Shown here: piece by piece, positions 12,101 to 25,665 of the stretch | How positions within the stretch are numbered: position 1 is the stretch's first letter | Layout of the letters: each line of letters opens with the position of its first letter | Source: Patagioenas fasciata | Taxonomy: Eukaryota; Chordata; Aves; Columbiformes; Columbidae | Direction: 5' to 3' | Assembly (NCBI RefSeq): GCF_037038585.1 | Contig: NC_092521.1 | Location: 50,724,398 to 50,788,397, forward strand | Length of the DNA stretch: 64,000 nt | Position numbers and translations under genes: made by a program | Notes under the pieces: generated by a model | Seen by the model: only the letters and a program-made list of their open reading frames with translations | Database searches by the model: none | What the model was told of the DNA's origin: nothing

Positions 12101-15100
12101 GCTGCTGATAGACTTTGTGTGTGCACAGTCTACCATATGCTGATAGGGGTGGGCAGGCTGGGAAGTGAGGAAAAGCAGGACTCACTTCATACCTGGAGCT
12201 TCGGCTGAGACTCAAGTGGTTGGCACATCTGGGCTTAACAATGACTCAAGATGAGCCTATCACATTGGCCCATCAAGATCTGGTCCTACTGAAGGGAATG
12301 CCATTGAAATTGGCATTACCCTTTATTCTAAAAGGATTTTTTCTTTCATGGTGCTTACCTCATGTATTTATATATACCTGTCTCCCCTCCCAGACTTTCT
12401 CCTGCTGGACTAAGTAAGTTCTTTAAGTCTTCCCTCAGAAAAAGTGTCTTCTATTCCCTGATTGCCATCCTTGCCTTTCTTTGCCTTCCTTATTTTGATT
12501 TCATTTTTCTGGCCCAGCAGAGGCAAAACATGTAGAAAGGATGTTTCATTTAAGTCCTAAAAATGCCTTGTTCAATATTATTAATGCTTTACTGTCTTGA
12601 CTTGAAATATGTCCCCAGCTATAATCTAGAAGGGCAGTTGATATTTTCACAACTCCACCACACTCTCAGTGCACTATCACACCCAGAATATCTACCAGTA
12701 TGGGCACGACAGCTGCTCACAGACCTTTTATCTTAATGCATAGACTTTATGAAGATCTGAAAATTTTCCAAAATTCAGTTTAATCCTGGATGCAGCTTGG
12801 CCAAAAGCTAGTAGAAGTCAGGTGAATTTGGATCATTTTCCACCTTGAGAAGAAAATAAATAGGGTCATGATGCCTGGCAAGGATTCTGATACAAATTCT
12901 AGAGTCCTCCGAAAAGCCATCTTTGTCAACAACTCTGCAGGTAGCTTTTCTTCCTCTCACAGAAGTACCTGGCCAGGCCACCAGATCCTTGAAAAAGCGA
13001 ATTTTAATATCCAGGATCAAAGCATTAGTGCATCGCTCTGGAAAAGCTGGTGAGATGGATTCCATGTCAGGACACACCCATTCACTGTGTGGTCTTTAGA
13101 GGCAAATGGTGAAGGCACCACATACAGACTGACTGACTGACTTCATGCTTCAGCAACCTCCAGTACTGAAAGATGGTGCAAGACGCGAAAGAGAATCTTA
13201 AACTGTTTCAGGTTCTGTTGAGCAAAGCCTGCTTGGAAGTGTTGGTTACCTAGCAGAAAATTGCTTATGCAAGTTGTTAGCAGCTGAAAGCACACTGGAG
13301 GTCCATAATCTGATGTCCAAAAGACTCTGTGGGACTAAAAGCATCATGCCACTGAATTTTTGATTATAGAAAGAAGGAACTTTCATAGACTGGAGAACCA
13401 GAGATGATGCAGTGAAACTGGTATAAGGTAGAAACTGGTAATTTCTGATCTCTGCAAGAGTTAAGTCTCAGGAGCTGATTCCTGGGCATATGCATACTTT
13501 TTTTTTTTTTTTTCCCCTCACATTCCTTCATTTTTAACCCATTATTTTCAGTCTTGAAAACTCAGAAGTAAAATTGCCTCATGAGACATCACTAAAACAG
13601 TCCCTTAGATGCTCCATTTGAAAGGCAGCCCTTATATGTGCTTTGGGGGAAATCATCAGTCCAGTGGACGTCTGGTGCTGAAGATGCAGAAATCCTGCTT
13701 TCCTTTCTGTCATCTTGGAGGAGGAGAGAAGAAGCATGAGAGAGTTGGAGGAAGGAAAAGACATGAACAAAAGACCAGGAAGGCTTCAGTTAACTTCTGA
13801 AGCTCCCTTCTTACTGCAAGGAAACTCACTGTTCATGGGCACAATGAAAATATCACAAATGTTTGTATCTCACCTGTCTGCTTTGTGCCCACATTGTGGA
13901 ATTACAGATGAAGTTGCAGCCATGGGTCCAGACAGCCAGTGTATGGCAAGAGGAAAAGGTGGTGAGTACTTCTGGGTAGTGTCCCCTGCAGCAAACAAAT
14001 CCTTTCAGGTGTTGACTCTATTCTGAATGAAAGACTGACCTGGATTTGTCCCACAGTCACTTTCTAAATATACAGTGTTGACAAGATTTTATTTTCAGTG
14101 TCTTATCTATGAGTAATTCATTTTCTGTGTCTTGGAAAAATCATATTATTAATAGGCAACAATAGTGTGGGAGTGAATCATAGGGCACCAGACTAGAGCC
14201 AAGTTTGGTCTATCAGCAGTCTAGTCTCTGCTCTTAGTTTCTGCTCTACCCCAACATAGTCATGTAGGCAGAGGTATCACCGAAAGAGCAATGCTGACAG
14301 CTAGCTAAGGGTGAAAGGTGCCAGCTGTAGAAGTGGTGAGGGTAGACTTCAGCAGGAGCCAGAGCTTGTGATACCTTCTTGCTCTTCATTTTTGTTGCTG
14401 TCTGTTGCCTGGGTTCCTTTCATGTCACTGCATTTTGCTAGACTTCGTAGCAGTTGAGGTCAGGCCATGGGCTGGAGAACTAGGCTGTAAATCCTGGTGG
14501 AGCTGGGCTGTTTCAGAAAGGGGTAAGTCCAGCTCTAACGTATCAAGCAGACTTGCCCTCTCTGTTTTGCAGACTTTGGAAGTTGGTGGTTTCTTAGCAA
14601 AAACTTCAAGATTCAGAATGCTAAGAGCATTTGAATCCGATGTTGAGAATGAGCTTAGAAATGCATCAAGCTGACACGACAGACATGTTCTGGCAGTTTA
14701 TTTTGTCAGGGACCAAAACTATAGCTGGTGTGAAACTCTGTATCCTTCAGATAGGGAGGAGTTTCAGGATGATATGAGGTTATTTAGCTCTCCTAATACA
14801 TTTTTAATCATTAAACATTAAAGCCTTGGCAAATGGAAGAGTGTTTGCCTGACAAACTACCAGGTCTGTGACATCAGCACGACCAAAGATATTGAATGAA
14901 CTGGTCTATCAAAACACATTTATGGACTTATGAATAACATGCTATATACTACTTGGCAGACTGAGAAGCAGAGTACAAAACCACGGGGGAGTGTCAGTTC
15001 TTGACGAAAATAAACCAATGAGCAGGAGCCAGTAGAGACCTCCATATGTGAGATAAGAGAATTCAGTCTCGGGAGAAAGAAGCAGAGCCAACTGGGAACT

Positions 15101-15999
15101 CAAGCAAGAGTTTAGGACTCAATGGGGAATAACTCCATTACAAGCTATGCATAAGAAATATTAGATCCAGAAAACTTTGGAAGGGCCCCAGCAAAGCAAA
15201 TGGTAGTCATCACATTTCAGATTCAAGATGGGAGCCTGAATCATAATGTAGTTTTAAGCTTGAAGGGGAAGCAGCTGAACCAAGGAGGAATTTCAAATTT
15301 CCTGTTAACCGAATGGTTAACCTAATGCTAAGCTCCAGGAGTCCTGAGAATTTTTCAGAATCTCTGATTTCTTTGGTTTGGGGTTTGTTTGTTTTTTAAG
15401 ATCCTGGAAGCATAACTTCGCTTCATTCTAAGACTCCAAAACCAGAAGACTAAATGAAAAGCTCATTGTGTTCTTCAAGTAAGCGTCATGACTACAGAAT
15501 GGGACAGAACTGGGAGCATACGCCTCATTATACTTTTTGTCATTTAGAGTTGGCAGTCTTGACATTGAGACAGGAGCTGCAGGTGAATGAAAATTATCAA
15601 AGCTTTTCAAATGCATACTAAAAAAAATGACTAGGTACATTCGAGTCATCAGGGAGCTAAACTTGTAGGTCAGCAAAAAAGAAGATCTTGAGCCATCTGG
15701 GAATTTCAGACTTGGGGTCAAATCTGCATGAACGGTGGTGTGTTGTTGGGAATTTCTAGCTCAGCAAAGGGGCTGGAGCCTGGCGGGAATATCGGGGCCA
15801 GCAGCAGAGAGGGCGTGAGGAGAGCGTGAGTCATCTGGGACTGCAGACAGGAGAGAACAGCTGCCAAGCTGAGTGGGTGCCCTTGGGGAGGTTTGCATTT
15901 TGCAGGTCTCCCACAGCTGAAGTCAGCGGTGCTTGGTACAAGCAAGAGCACTTTCCTGTGCCTGAATGTTAATATTTCCCAGACACACAATGGGAACTA
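9191..15999. other. Noncoding stretch, homopolymers only
   Basis: No supportable gene. T tracts occur at 10986-11003 and 13498-13513, and a short CA run near 10420. The one frame here worth a note is on the minus strand at 12808-13098 and is listed separately. The remainder is ordinary unique sequence. Confidence 0.6.
12808..13098 (-). other. Unrecognised minus-strand open frame
   Basis: An open frame of about 95 codons bounded by stops, without a good ATG at its 5' end. The translation has a normal-looking amino-acid mix, including a basic/hydrophobic stretch (ILDIKIRFFKDLVAWPG) and a charged middle part (VVDKDGFSEDSRICIRI), with no low-complexity bias. I do not recognise a family, see no catalytic motif, and find no consensus splice site at the edges. 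It could be a decayed exon or pseudogene fragment, but chance is the more likely explanation. Confidence 0.12.
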
Positions 16000-16029
16000 C
16001 ACAGAAAAGCTCCCTACCTTGCCAGCTAT

Positions 16030-16110
16030 TAGGGCCTCATCCTGCAAACATTTATACGGAAGACACTATTTGCTGGGGCCACTGATATTAATGAAGCTAC
16101 TCCCTAGTCC
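16030..16110. repeat. Ancient sauropsid interspersed repeat (possible)
   Basis: The segment contains CTCATCCTGCAAACATTTAT and, 30 bases on, TTAATGAAGCTACTCC. These correspond in order to parts of an old reptile/bird repeat that I recall as GATCCTGCAAACACTTAC...GACTTCAATGGAGTTACTCC. Order and spacing support the match, but divergence is high and the family is not firmly named. Confidence 0.4.
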
Positions 16111-19100
16111 ATCAGAGGTGAGGTCACCCAGAAAACCGCATTCATTCCTGGTGGACTTTACCAGCTTCATAACTGTTTAAATCAGAGATAGACATTCACC
16201 CTCTCTTCTGTGCTCAAAGAGGCTTGTGATCATCCAGAACAACTGCATCATTAAAGATGGCATAAGAAGCCTCAGCTTTGAATATTTTTTTCCCTTGTTT
16301 GTTATTTTAATACTTGATTATCTCTGCCTGGCCATCAGTGTGATAACACTATACCAGTTTATTCAGTCAACATCTTTTCATCTTCGTGAAAAGCACTCAT
16401 TATTTACAACTAGCAAGAAAACCTTTGCCTCCAATGGCAGAAGGAGAGTGTCTCTTTATTTAATTACCATGTATAGTCCGCTGCCTGGTGATTGGGATAA
16501 AATAATTCACTTTCTGTTCCCAGAAGAGTCTTCCTAAGTGCCTTGGGAGGCGAGGGGGAGGCTGGTAGATGAGTGTAATCTCAAGAAGCACACTGTAGTG
16601 GAATCCAGCACTAGGAGCCAAATGGCAAATTTGCACTGAATAGCACATTTTTTTTAATAGCTGTGAAAGTTCTCTGTCTGCACATGGCTTTGCTGAATGA
16701 CAGCAGAGAGCGCTTTAAATTTATCTGGTGTTACATTTAGGTTATTCCTTCAGAAGGTTTCCCTTGTTTTTCACATAAGATCAGGGCCTAGTTTTAGTAC
16801 CAAAGCCAATGTTTAAATATCTGTGAGAGTTCAGAAAGCAAAGAGGGCAAAGGTGTGGGAGGAGAAATACTAAAAAAAATGAAAAGAGAAAAATTAATTT
16901 AGGAGAGTGCTAACAGCAGGCTACACCCTGGCCTTGCTCTGTACAACCCTCTGAAAAGTGGCTCCATTGTGAGGATCTCATGCAACATCCATTGAGTGTG
17001 TTCGGAACTGCACCCACATTTCCAAGGGTGGAGATGAGAACCAGAGGGAGTTAATCAGTTCCCATCTTGCTTTAAAATATAGTTGCAGGCAGGCAGGCAC
17101 ACAACGTCTCAAAAACCCCATGAATGAACATGGTCTGTGAAAGTTCAGTTCATCCACAAATGCCCCTTTGAGCATGCAGAATCACCTGAGGCAATAAATA
17201 GAAGACGAAACAAACCCTGCCCCTGTCTTCAGACACCCACCTAATGGGTAATGCTTTTCTGGACAGAGGTGATGGTAGAACTTGCAAAGACCATGAAGAA
17301 AACACACAATTTAAGATGCAGGGGGTAGTCCTGTGGGTTTTCACAGTGTGCTATAAAGCAGTGACAAAGGTCTAAACTGAGAACTTCTAAGAATCAAGAG
17401 ATACAATAGATCTCCCCTGGAGTGGACATAAGTGCCACACGCCCCTGGAAATTTGGCCCAATGTGACAGTTGTGTATTGCTCCAAATGCTTCTGGTGCAT
17501 ATGGTGAGTTGCTTTGCCAGAACTCAGACAGCCCATGCAGCTCCTCTGCTTTTGCCCACAAAAGCCTGGGCCATTTCTTTCAGTGGGGCAGAGCCCTGGC
17601 TTCAACCTGCTGATGTAACCTGGATGTGTTCTACGGGGATCCAATCATTTGTCATTTTGCACTTTGCCCAGCCATTTCCATCATTACAAAACAAGTACAA
17701 AACTGTTGAATGACCTACCATACTGCAGTGGGAACGTGAAACCTATTCTGGTTCAAATATCTGCACATGGGAAATGAAGCAAGGAGTCCACCTTTGATAA
17801 CTGATGTGCTTGGAGACCTGCTAACAGAGGTGTGACTCTAAATCACATCGCTTACCGTGTGCCAAGCGCATTTGCCAGCATGAAGCACTAAGTCTGGGAG
17901 AATTCAGAAAATTCTGAAATACAGTTTTGGAGTTACAACAGCTAAAACAAAATCCATGTGTCTCCTATTGTCTAACTCTGTGGCTTTTTATTTTGTCATT
18001 GAATGTGGACTGCCCTGCTCTTACAGAAAAAGACACCAAAGGCAAATGTCCTTCTTCCATACTTTCCACATACATAAAACCTTTCCACTTTATAACTGTA
18101 AGGGCGAGTAAAAACCTGCAAGCAAAGCTTTGCTTCGGTGGTTTGGTTTGAATCATACAATACATATATTCAGCTAGTACAACGGGCCCTGTGATAAGCA
18201 CCCAAAAATAGGAAAATCATCTTCAGTTGTAGCATTGCTGCTAAGGCAGCACTGTAATGTCTGTCTCATCTTAGATAGGGCTTCCTGCATCTCTTTAAAC
18301 AGTGGAATTCATCCTTTGCAAAAGGCTGCCTTCAAAATCGGATTTGTTGTGTCTTATCTGAGCCACAGACCTTGCTTTGGCTTTCTGCATGGGGGTCAGT
18401 CGTCACTAGAACAGGCTGAAATGTTTTTGTATTGTTTTTGCAGAATAGTGCCTGGGAAGTAAAATATTTGTTTCTTCCAGCATTTCAGGGTATTTTTCAA
18501 TGACACACGTCACTTCTCTTTTTTATTTTAACTTCTTTCAGTTTCTGTATTTTGTACACATTTTTGCTTCTCATCTTTTGCACATTTCCCATGGGAATGC
18601 AGAGGAAACAGTTAAATAAAAGGCAGAATTCACTTTCTGTGATGTTTCCAGCAGTCGTTTTCCTTATCTGAGTCAACATTTTCTTTTCCAGGATGATATT
18701 TAATTCTTCTAAGATGGGAGTAATTTTTCCTAAATAAAAAACAAAAAAACCCAACACAACAGCAGAAGAGATAATTGGATCAGCTCAATGTAGCTACATG
18801 TGGTGATAACCAGACCAATGATGATGCAAAATTGTCTTTTTTCCTCTTCTATCTGAAGACTGTATATTCAAGTCATACTTCATTGACAATCAATGAACAC
18901 ATTTTTTACTGCTGTCAGCACTGCAGAGCCAATACAGTGCTGAGAGAGGGAGTTGATAGCTGTACTGACTCAGCCACTCTTTAGGAAACACTCAATTCAT
19001 TTCAGAGCCCAGAATCGTTCCGTTACACTGAGATGAAATAAGGAACCCACTAACCTGATTTCACAGATTTTCATTGCTTTTTCAGGTTCCCTGCTAGGCA

Positions 19101-22100
19101 TTTCCCCTTCTGATGTACAAATGATGACAAGCTGAGCTCAATAAGTTCTCTCATCTGACACACAGCCTTCCTGAAAGATGCCCAGCCTTGATCTGATGAC
19201 TTCAAGCTTTGGAGCATTTACAGTTTCCCAGAGCAAATCATTCCAGTGATGAATCACTCATGCTCTTGAGAATTAGTTTCGCTAATTTAGGGTGATTTTA
19301 TTATAAAGCACTTTTTTTTTTTTTAAATTCCCCCAGCACAAAACCAAGACAAATTGTGACATAGCCCAGCTCTATCTGCAGGTGTATTTCTGAGGATCCT
19401 GACTTGAACGGATGTTCTCTCACACATCTGAAAACTTGCATTTGAGGCAGAATTTATCATTTATAAATCGTCAGCTGCTTAGCTAGCTGATTACACCTAC
19501 AACTCAGGTCTAACTTCTTCTATTCTTGCTCAGAGGCGCAAAAATTGCATCAAGATAAGTATCCTAGGAAATGTTTAAATAAACCTAATGCGTATGTTCA
19601 CAACTGCCCCACTTGCAGATAGAGATAATCTAGCTGTCATGGACTAACAAACTCTAACCTGGAATTCTGGTTGATCCTGTCACCCTTGGCCAAAATAATC
19701 CAAGGAGGGACATGACGCATGTTGAAATCTTGTTTTGAGAACTGGACATTCGGATGTCTTCCAGGACTGCTCTCAAGGTTGTGTTGTACTCACAATAAAA
19801 TTGTTTGGAAGAATTGAGAAGAACTTAATGATGGAGAACTATCGCCTGGGTTCCGCTGTGAGCAGAGCAGAGGTATTTCATACCCCTTGTGAAGAATCCA
19901 CTTAGACCCAGGCTTCACTGCTACAGTGTGAGATACCTTGCTGTTTTATAGCTTACAACCCTTCTACAGGGCTAATTTTTTGCTTAAAATTAAGCATATG
20001 CTTCTGTTTCATTCCCTTTTTCATTGTCTGTGTAATTGAATGTGGCATATTTTTGTGTTTGTTTGACTGAAAGTGTTGTTTGTTTTTTTAAAGAAGCATT
20101 TTCCATTCATTTTGGTATTTCTTCCCCTGGGAAGCAACGTTTGGAACCACTCAGGAAACAATATTTTAACAAGCATTAAGTTGCCATCTTTGAGAGCACA
20201 GAGAGAAGCTGTTGCAAGAGGGGGAAATAGTGGCTGTGATGCACCGTCTTTGAGTACATTTTGTATCAACACTCACCCTGTCGTGTTGGTCCTTCCCTGA
20301 AAATGTAGTTCTTGAGTTTCTCTAAATGAAAACCCAGGGAACAGTGAGTCCACACCACACAATCAGTTATTGAACGCACTACAAGTCACTGAAAATTAGT
20401 GAAAACTGAGTTTAAGTCAGTTCTGGAGCATTTTCCTGCCTTCTGGGGCTGTAGGTTTGTTCTGCTATCCTGACTACCTGTCATGTCAGGGAAGTTCAAT
20501 GGGAGGAGATGCCACCTCTGTATGCAGCTTGAATATGACATTTACCTGCTTTCCGTAATGGAGAGCAAACACTTTATCTAGTCAAAATGCTAAGGTGGAA
20601 AAAAAAAAAAAAAGTTTTAGATGGGAGGGAAATAATTTTAAAATAATTTTACAGGGAAAAAAAAAGTTCGAGGAAGGGTGACCACCAAGCAGTGGTCCAC
20701 ATGCTGGTGTTTGCAGCCGGCAGCCCAGATGACACCTCGGAGGGAAGGACAGGAGCAGTTTCAGTAACTTACCATCTATGGCAGGGCAGCTAGGTCAGAA
20801 GTCACACCTCCCCAAACAAACCTGTCTTTCAGACCGGAGTGGCACCGGGTGCAGTGCTGCCTGATGTTGCCACAGGCACCTGCATTGACCACAAGCTGAG
20901 GGAATCAGCCAGCAGCTCTTTTTCTGCGTGCTTGAGAGCTGCCTGCCCCAAAAAGTACCAACTATCACCATGTAATGGGGAAATCTAGGGTGTAAAACAG
21001 CCGTTGGACCGCTGATTGGGTTTTGCCGGAGGTTTCAAAGTAGAAGACCCAGATCTGTGCCCAAAGGACTGACTTCAGACAACGCTGTCACCAAACCCAA
21101 ATAATGATTGTGCTGCCAGCTGATGCTAGTGACGTGTAACCCATTGCCCACCTCCAGAGTGCAAGGAGTTTTGCGTGCACCAACAATGACACCACCACCT
21201 TATATTTCCATTCTGAGCCTGATGTGTTTGGCACCAGAGTGGAGGGTCAGTTAAGGGTGAGGTGAAACATAAATGGTAGGAAGAAAACTGTATTAGAAAT
21301 TGTCCCAAAGTGGTGAATTTAGCAATTCACCAAAAAGTTGTACTGAATTTAATGCTTGAGAATGCTTCTCAGCATCTTTTGAAGGTAGGAGAAAGTAAGC
21401 AGATCTGTGTTTGAGGAAAAAAAACCCGACAAACATTAGTACGATGTGCTGTCTGCAGAGAGCTCCTGAGTGTGGGATATGTGGCTGTCATTTCAAGAGA
21501 TCTGGTTGCAACAGAGAGCTTTCCCACTTGCAGCTGAGCACTCAGGCTGGCTGTGCATCTGCAGGCAATCAAGAAGAAAATCTCAACTGGATCTGCAAAA
21601 CACACGCTGGTATTATGGATGCTGAGCTTAAAGCAGAGCATACTTGATTACAGGTGCTGCTCTGAAGTGTTGGTAGGCAGATGTAGAAAAATGCAATTTT
21701 TCTGTCCCTATTATTAGCAGTTTTTTAACTTACAAATGAGATATGCCACACCATATTCCTAAGGTTTGCGTTTGATACCTGCTGAGTAAATGCAATGCAA
21801 TGATGCTATTTCAGCAATATAAAAGGCCATTAGCACAGGTCCTGGTGGCAGCTAATGATGTTATACATTACATAGCCTAGCAATGCCTTGCTACGTGTTT
21901 TCATCTGGGTTTAAATTCTATACATAGTTTGAATGGCACCTATAGGTCTGTGGTGCTGTCGCAGCATCATGCAAGGAGAGCTCAGTGCTACCCTGGGCTT
22001 CCTCTGGGCACCCACAGGATGCCAGCGCTGGGGACCCCAGCCCAGAGGCACCCCACATCTGGGTGCTAGGTGGTGTAGATGCAAGGGGACACAGAGGTTT

Positions 22101-23380
22101 GGGCATCATCAGGGAGCATGTTAGAGCATCCAGGGCCATGGGAAAGGCAGAGGTTATCTGCCCATAATAAATGCTCTCACTGATCTTGCCATGCCAAGCA
22201 AGCGTTATGCGTTGGCTTTCCAGCCTGCAGCACATGTGCCTGTAGGACTGGGGCTGTGTATGGGCAGCCCCCACTTGAAGCAACAAAAAGGAAGAAGGGG
22301 GAGGTGGGATTACAGTCAGCATGTGTAGCAATGGTGTAGGCATGGCTGGCAATGATGAGGATGCTCAGCAGTTCATCTTACCAAAGCTCAGCGAAGCCAC
22401 TGAGCTGTTTACACAGGTAAAATTGGGCTTTTTGTTGGGTGACTGTGAAACACTCACAACAATGTGAAGAGCAGTTCAAAAGCAGTAGTTACATTGAACA
22501 ACTTAGTGCCAGGAGGAAACATCCTGAAACTAAAGAGTTTACATAATTATAATCAGGAAACACTAAAATAAAATGTACATGTAGCAAAGATAGCTGGTGA
22601 TTTTGCAATTACCAAAGGTTTCCAAACCAACTCTGCAGTTGACATTGATGTGAAGGAATGTATCACCGGAAGGCAACTCTCTAAATGAGAGTTTGTAGTT
22701 TTTCATATATCCATAGAAAAATCTACCATATTTAATATTTGACATATATTAATATTTTTTTTTTTTAAAGAAACACATTTAAAATGTTTCATTCGAGTTT
22801 TTGAATGTTCCGTAACTTAGGGGCAGAAGTGGTAGATGGTCTTCCTGATGAGCCCTGTTCAATGACAATTTAGAGCAGGCATGTTCATGTTATATTGGAA
22901 TTCACATTAATGGACAAAATGAAGTGGGGGAAAAAAGCAGTCACTCTTTTTCTTCCAAATCTCTGGAGCTGAAAATCTAAGTAATCTGTAACTGTTCACT
23001 TTAAAAATACTGCTTGAGGAGGAGGAGGAGAACTAGATCCGAGCAAAGAATTCATTGCAAATAATTTATCTAGAGGGCCTGGCTTATTCTGTTTGTGAGC
23101 TGTCAACAAACAAGTTATGAGAGTCTTTATTCAAAATTATTTTCAGTATGATTTTAAGAAACTTTGTTCCGTACAAATGTCAACAAACGGTTGCTTATAT
23201 GTGATTTGACTGCAGATTCAAGATTAGATCTCATTAGTTCTGGGTAGAAATTTACAGCTCGTTTCACTGAGGCCAGGTTAGAAAAAACTAAATAGTATTG
23301 CCTTATTTTTATGTGATTGTCAGCATACATGCTTTAAAAATTGTATTTGCAACAATACTATCTTTAAAAATGTACCGTTT
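16111..23380. other. Noncoding stretch, no gene seen
   Basis: AT-rich unique DNA. 18985-20020 has no frame above about 60 codons. There are A and T runs at 20599-20613 and 22750-22763. The 144-codon minus-strand frame at 21918-22352 overlaps two plus-strand frames and is compositionally biased towards Pro, Ser and Ala, so I treat it as chance. Confidence 0.55.
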
Positions 23381-23427
23381 CAGTATAGATTTCTACTAAT
23401 TAACTGTTTGTTAAGCTATTAACATTG

Positions 23428-23459
23428 AATAAATGCAGAAGCCACAAAAAAAAAAAAAA
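23428..23459 (+). other. AATAAA plus A-tract, retrocopy-like 3' end
   Basis: A canonical AATAAA hexamer at 23428-23433 is followed 12 bases later by a pure run of 14 A at 23446-23459. This is the layout of the 3' end of a polyadenylated transcript copied back into DNA. The upstream 150 bases are AT-rich and resemble a 3' UTR more than coding sequence. No matching target-site duplication of the downstream GATGAACAC was found by eye, and no parent gene is recognised. A chance A-tract downstream of a chance hexamer remains possible. Confidence 0.35.
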
Positions 23460-25600
23460 GATGAACACAGGTAACCCCCCTTTTTATTTACTCAAGATAA
23501 TTTTTAGGTACTCAGGCAGCTCCGGTGATAAAAATAAGGGCACATTGTTTCTGTACAATGTTATTCATGGATGCCCAGCACTGAAAAGATGACATCTTAT
23601 CATTCAGCCTGTGGGATCACTCCATGGGCTGAACAATCCAACACCAACAGTTGGATGCGCAATACTCAGGTTAGTAAAGTCGCTCCGCATAACGTAGCAG
23701 GGAAGGAAACCATCTGGTCTTCTAAACCAGATGTTTTTAAATCATACAGGCTAGAAATTTCAGCATTATCTACATAATTAATGTATTAGTGGTGCTGGAA
23801 TTCGTACTTTTATCTTTTAGGAAAATCTCACACTACAAGAATCACAAGTTTGTCCACATGAGGACAGATCCACCAAGCTTAGAAATGGGCATTCCCTCCT
23901 CTGCAGTTAGAGAATTATATTTTGAGATGTCCATTTTTAGTTATTTGAATAAAATGAATAATATTGATTCAACAAAGACCTTTGGATTAATTTTTTTTTT
24001 TCTGCCTAATTGACTTTTTTTTTTTTTTTTTTTTTCCCCTATCAGGATTGAAAGGCTCCAGTTTTTCACCTCCAGCTGAGAAATGTGGATTCTTAACTCC
24101 TCCACTGTTTGGTCATGATTTGGGCTCCAGGCTTATCAGTGCCTCAACTGCAATCACATTGCGTATAAACGCAATCAAAGAATGAGAGCTAGGTTCTCAG
24201 ACAGTGGAAAAATGATAACTCGTTTTGACCTGACTTTTGACACCTATTGAGCCAAATGCTGTCCTTAGTTAACCAGCTGCCTGTCTCGAATAGAGGGCTT
24301 GAAGGCTGTCGAACAATTCCAGATACATAGGTGGAGTAAGAAGCAAAACTCCCCCACAGTACTAGCCTGCTATCTCGCAGCCATGGATTTGCCACTTCAC
24401 ACAATCCTTTATGTGTGGAGATCTGTGAAAAACCCTCCCAACTTGCTCTTAATACAGATGACTTCAGTTCGCCTAGGAAAAAACAAGAGTCCTAGATGAA
24501 CAAAACTCCTTGATTGAGCCCTCAGTGATTAATTACCGTAAGAATGCGTGGGAGTAAAGACCTGACTGCTCTGACACAACCCTACTGGGCTACTGAGCCG
24601 ATGAACTGGGGGAACTGGTTGAGGAGAGAAGGGGATTTTGCCCATACCCTCCTCCTGGAGATTTATGGAAAGGAGGTTTGAGGTACAAAAAGAAAACACC
24701 AAAGGACAAAAAGGGAAAGATTACCCAATGCAGTCTGACTAAAGAGTTTGCACTACAGCACCCACCCTGCATGCTCTTGGAAGGGGATCAGCCTTGTGGA
24801 GGGGCAGAGGCTGACGTTTGGTGTTTGCCAGCTTTGTGTTAGCAGCTGAAGCGGCACCTCTCAGCACAGCGGACCTGCAGCAGGGCTGCCTGCTCACGCA
24901 AGGGGGACGGCTGTGAACAAAAGTGTCCAGGCTACAGCTGTTCACACGTCTTGGTAGACAGACACTACTAAAAAGAGACAAAAGCAAATGTTACCAAAAA
25001 CAAAAACAGAAAGGCTGGGAAGCCTGGAATCTGTGTGGCGGCTGGGATGCAGGGCTTTATGAAAATTGGCTGAAGTCTCTCCACAAAGGTTTGCAAGGGC
25101 TCCTGCAAACCGTGCAGAGATTGCTGCCTTCTCCTGGTGAGCTAGGCAAAGCACGAGCTGGAGAAAGCATGAGAGCACAGCGCAGCTGAGTGTCTTGTTT
25201 TGAAAGGCCTGTCTCTCTCAGACTATTTTGCCCATCATGCTTTCACATTTTGATGTTTTTTGTAAAAAAAAAAAAAAAAAAAATTAATACCTTCAAACCT
25301 GTAATGCTAAAATCAGTTGCTGGGACATTACTGGTTTTATTGTCACTGCAGGAGAATACCCCATAAAGCTTCCTACTCCCCCCCAAAATGACTAAGGAGA
25401 AGGAAGCAAGCTCTACCTACCAAGGCATGAAGGCAACCAAAATGAAGAAGGCTTTGGAAGAAGGGTGTGGACATCTGCTGATTGCTGAATTGCTGTCTTG
25501 CTGCCAGAAGACAGAAGGGGGAAGTGGATGAGGGAAATTTCTCTGCCGAAGCTCCCTGCTTGCCATGACTGCTCCCGGAGATAAGGAGCGGATCAAGGGA
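23460..25600. other. Noncoding stretch with long A/T tracts
   Basis: Contains a T tract at 24015-24035 and an A tract of about 20 bases at 25264-25283. Neither has an appropriately placed polyadenylation hexamer. The reading frames are short and overlap on both strands, and no gene can be supported. Confidence 0.6.
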
Positions 25601-25623
25601 GATAGCGCGCTTGGCTCAGCTCT

Positions 25624-25665
25624 GCTGGGCTCTGCAGGCCTCTGCTCTGCTCTGCGGAGCCCAGC
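25624..25665. repeat. Hairpin, 14-bp arms
   Basis: The left arm GCTGGGCTCTGCAG (25624-25637) pairs with the right arm CTGCGGAGCCCAGC (25652-25665). All 14 positions pair, one of them as a G-U wobble, around a 14-base loop rich in CTCTG. It lies at the edge of the GC-rich domain that contains the CpG island. As RNA it would form a stable stem, but no function is shown and the arms are shorter than a typical microRNA precursor. Confidence 0.7.

Noticed and set aside
21918-22352. 144-codon minus-strand frame
   Set aside because: Pro/Ser/Ala-rich bias, overlapping plus-strand frames, no conserved-looking motif.
25264-25283. A20 tract as a retrocopy tail
   Set aside because: No AATAAA or close variant within the expected distance upstream.
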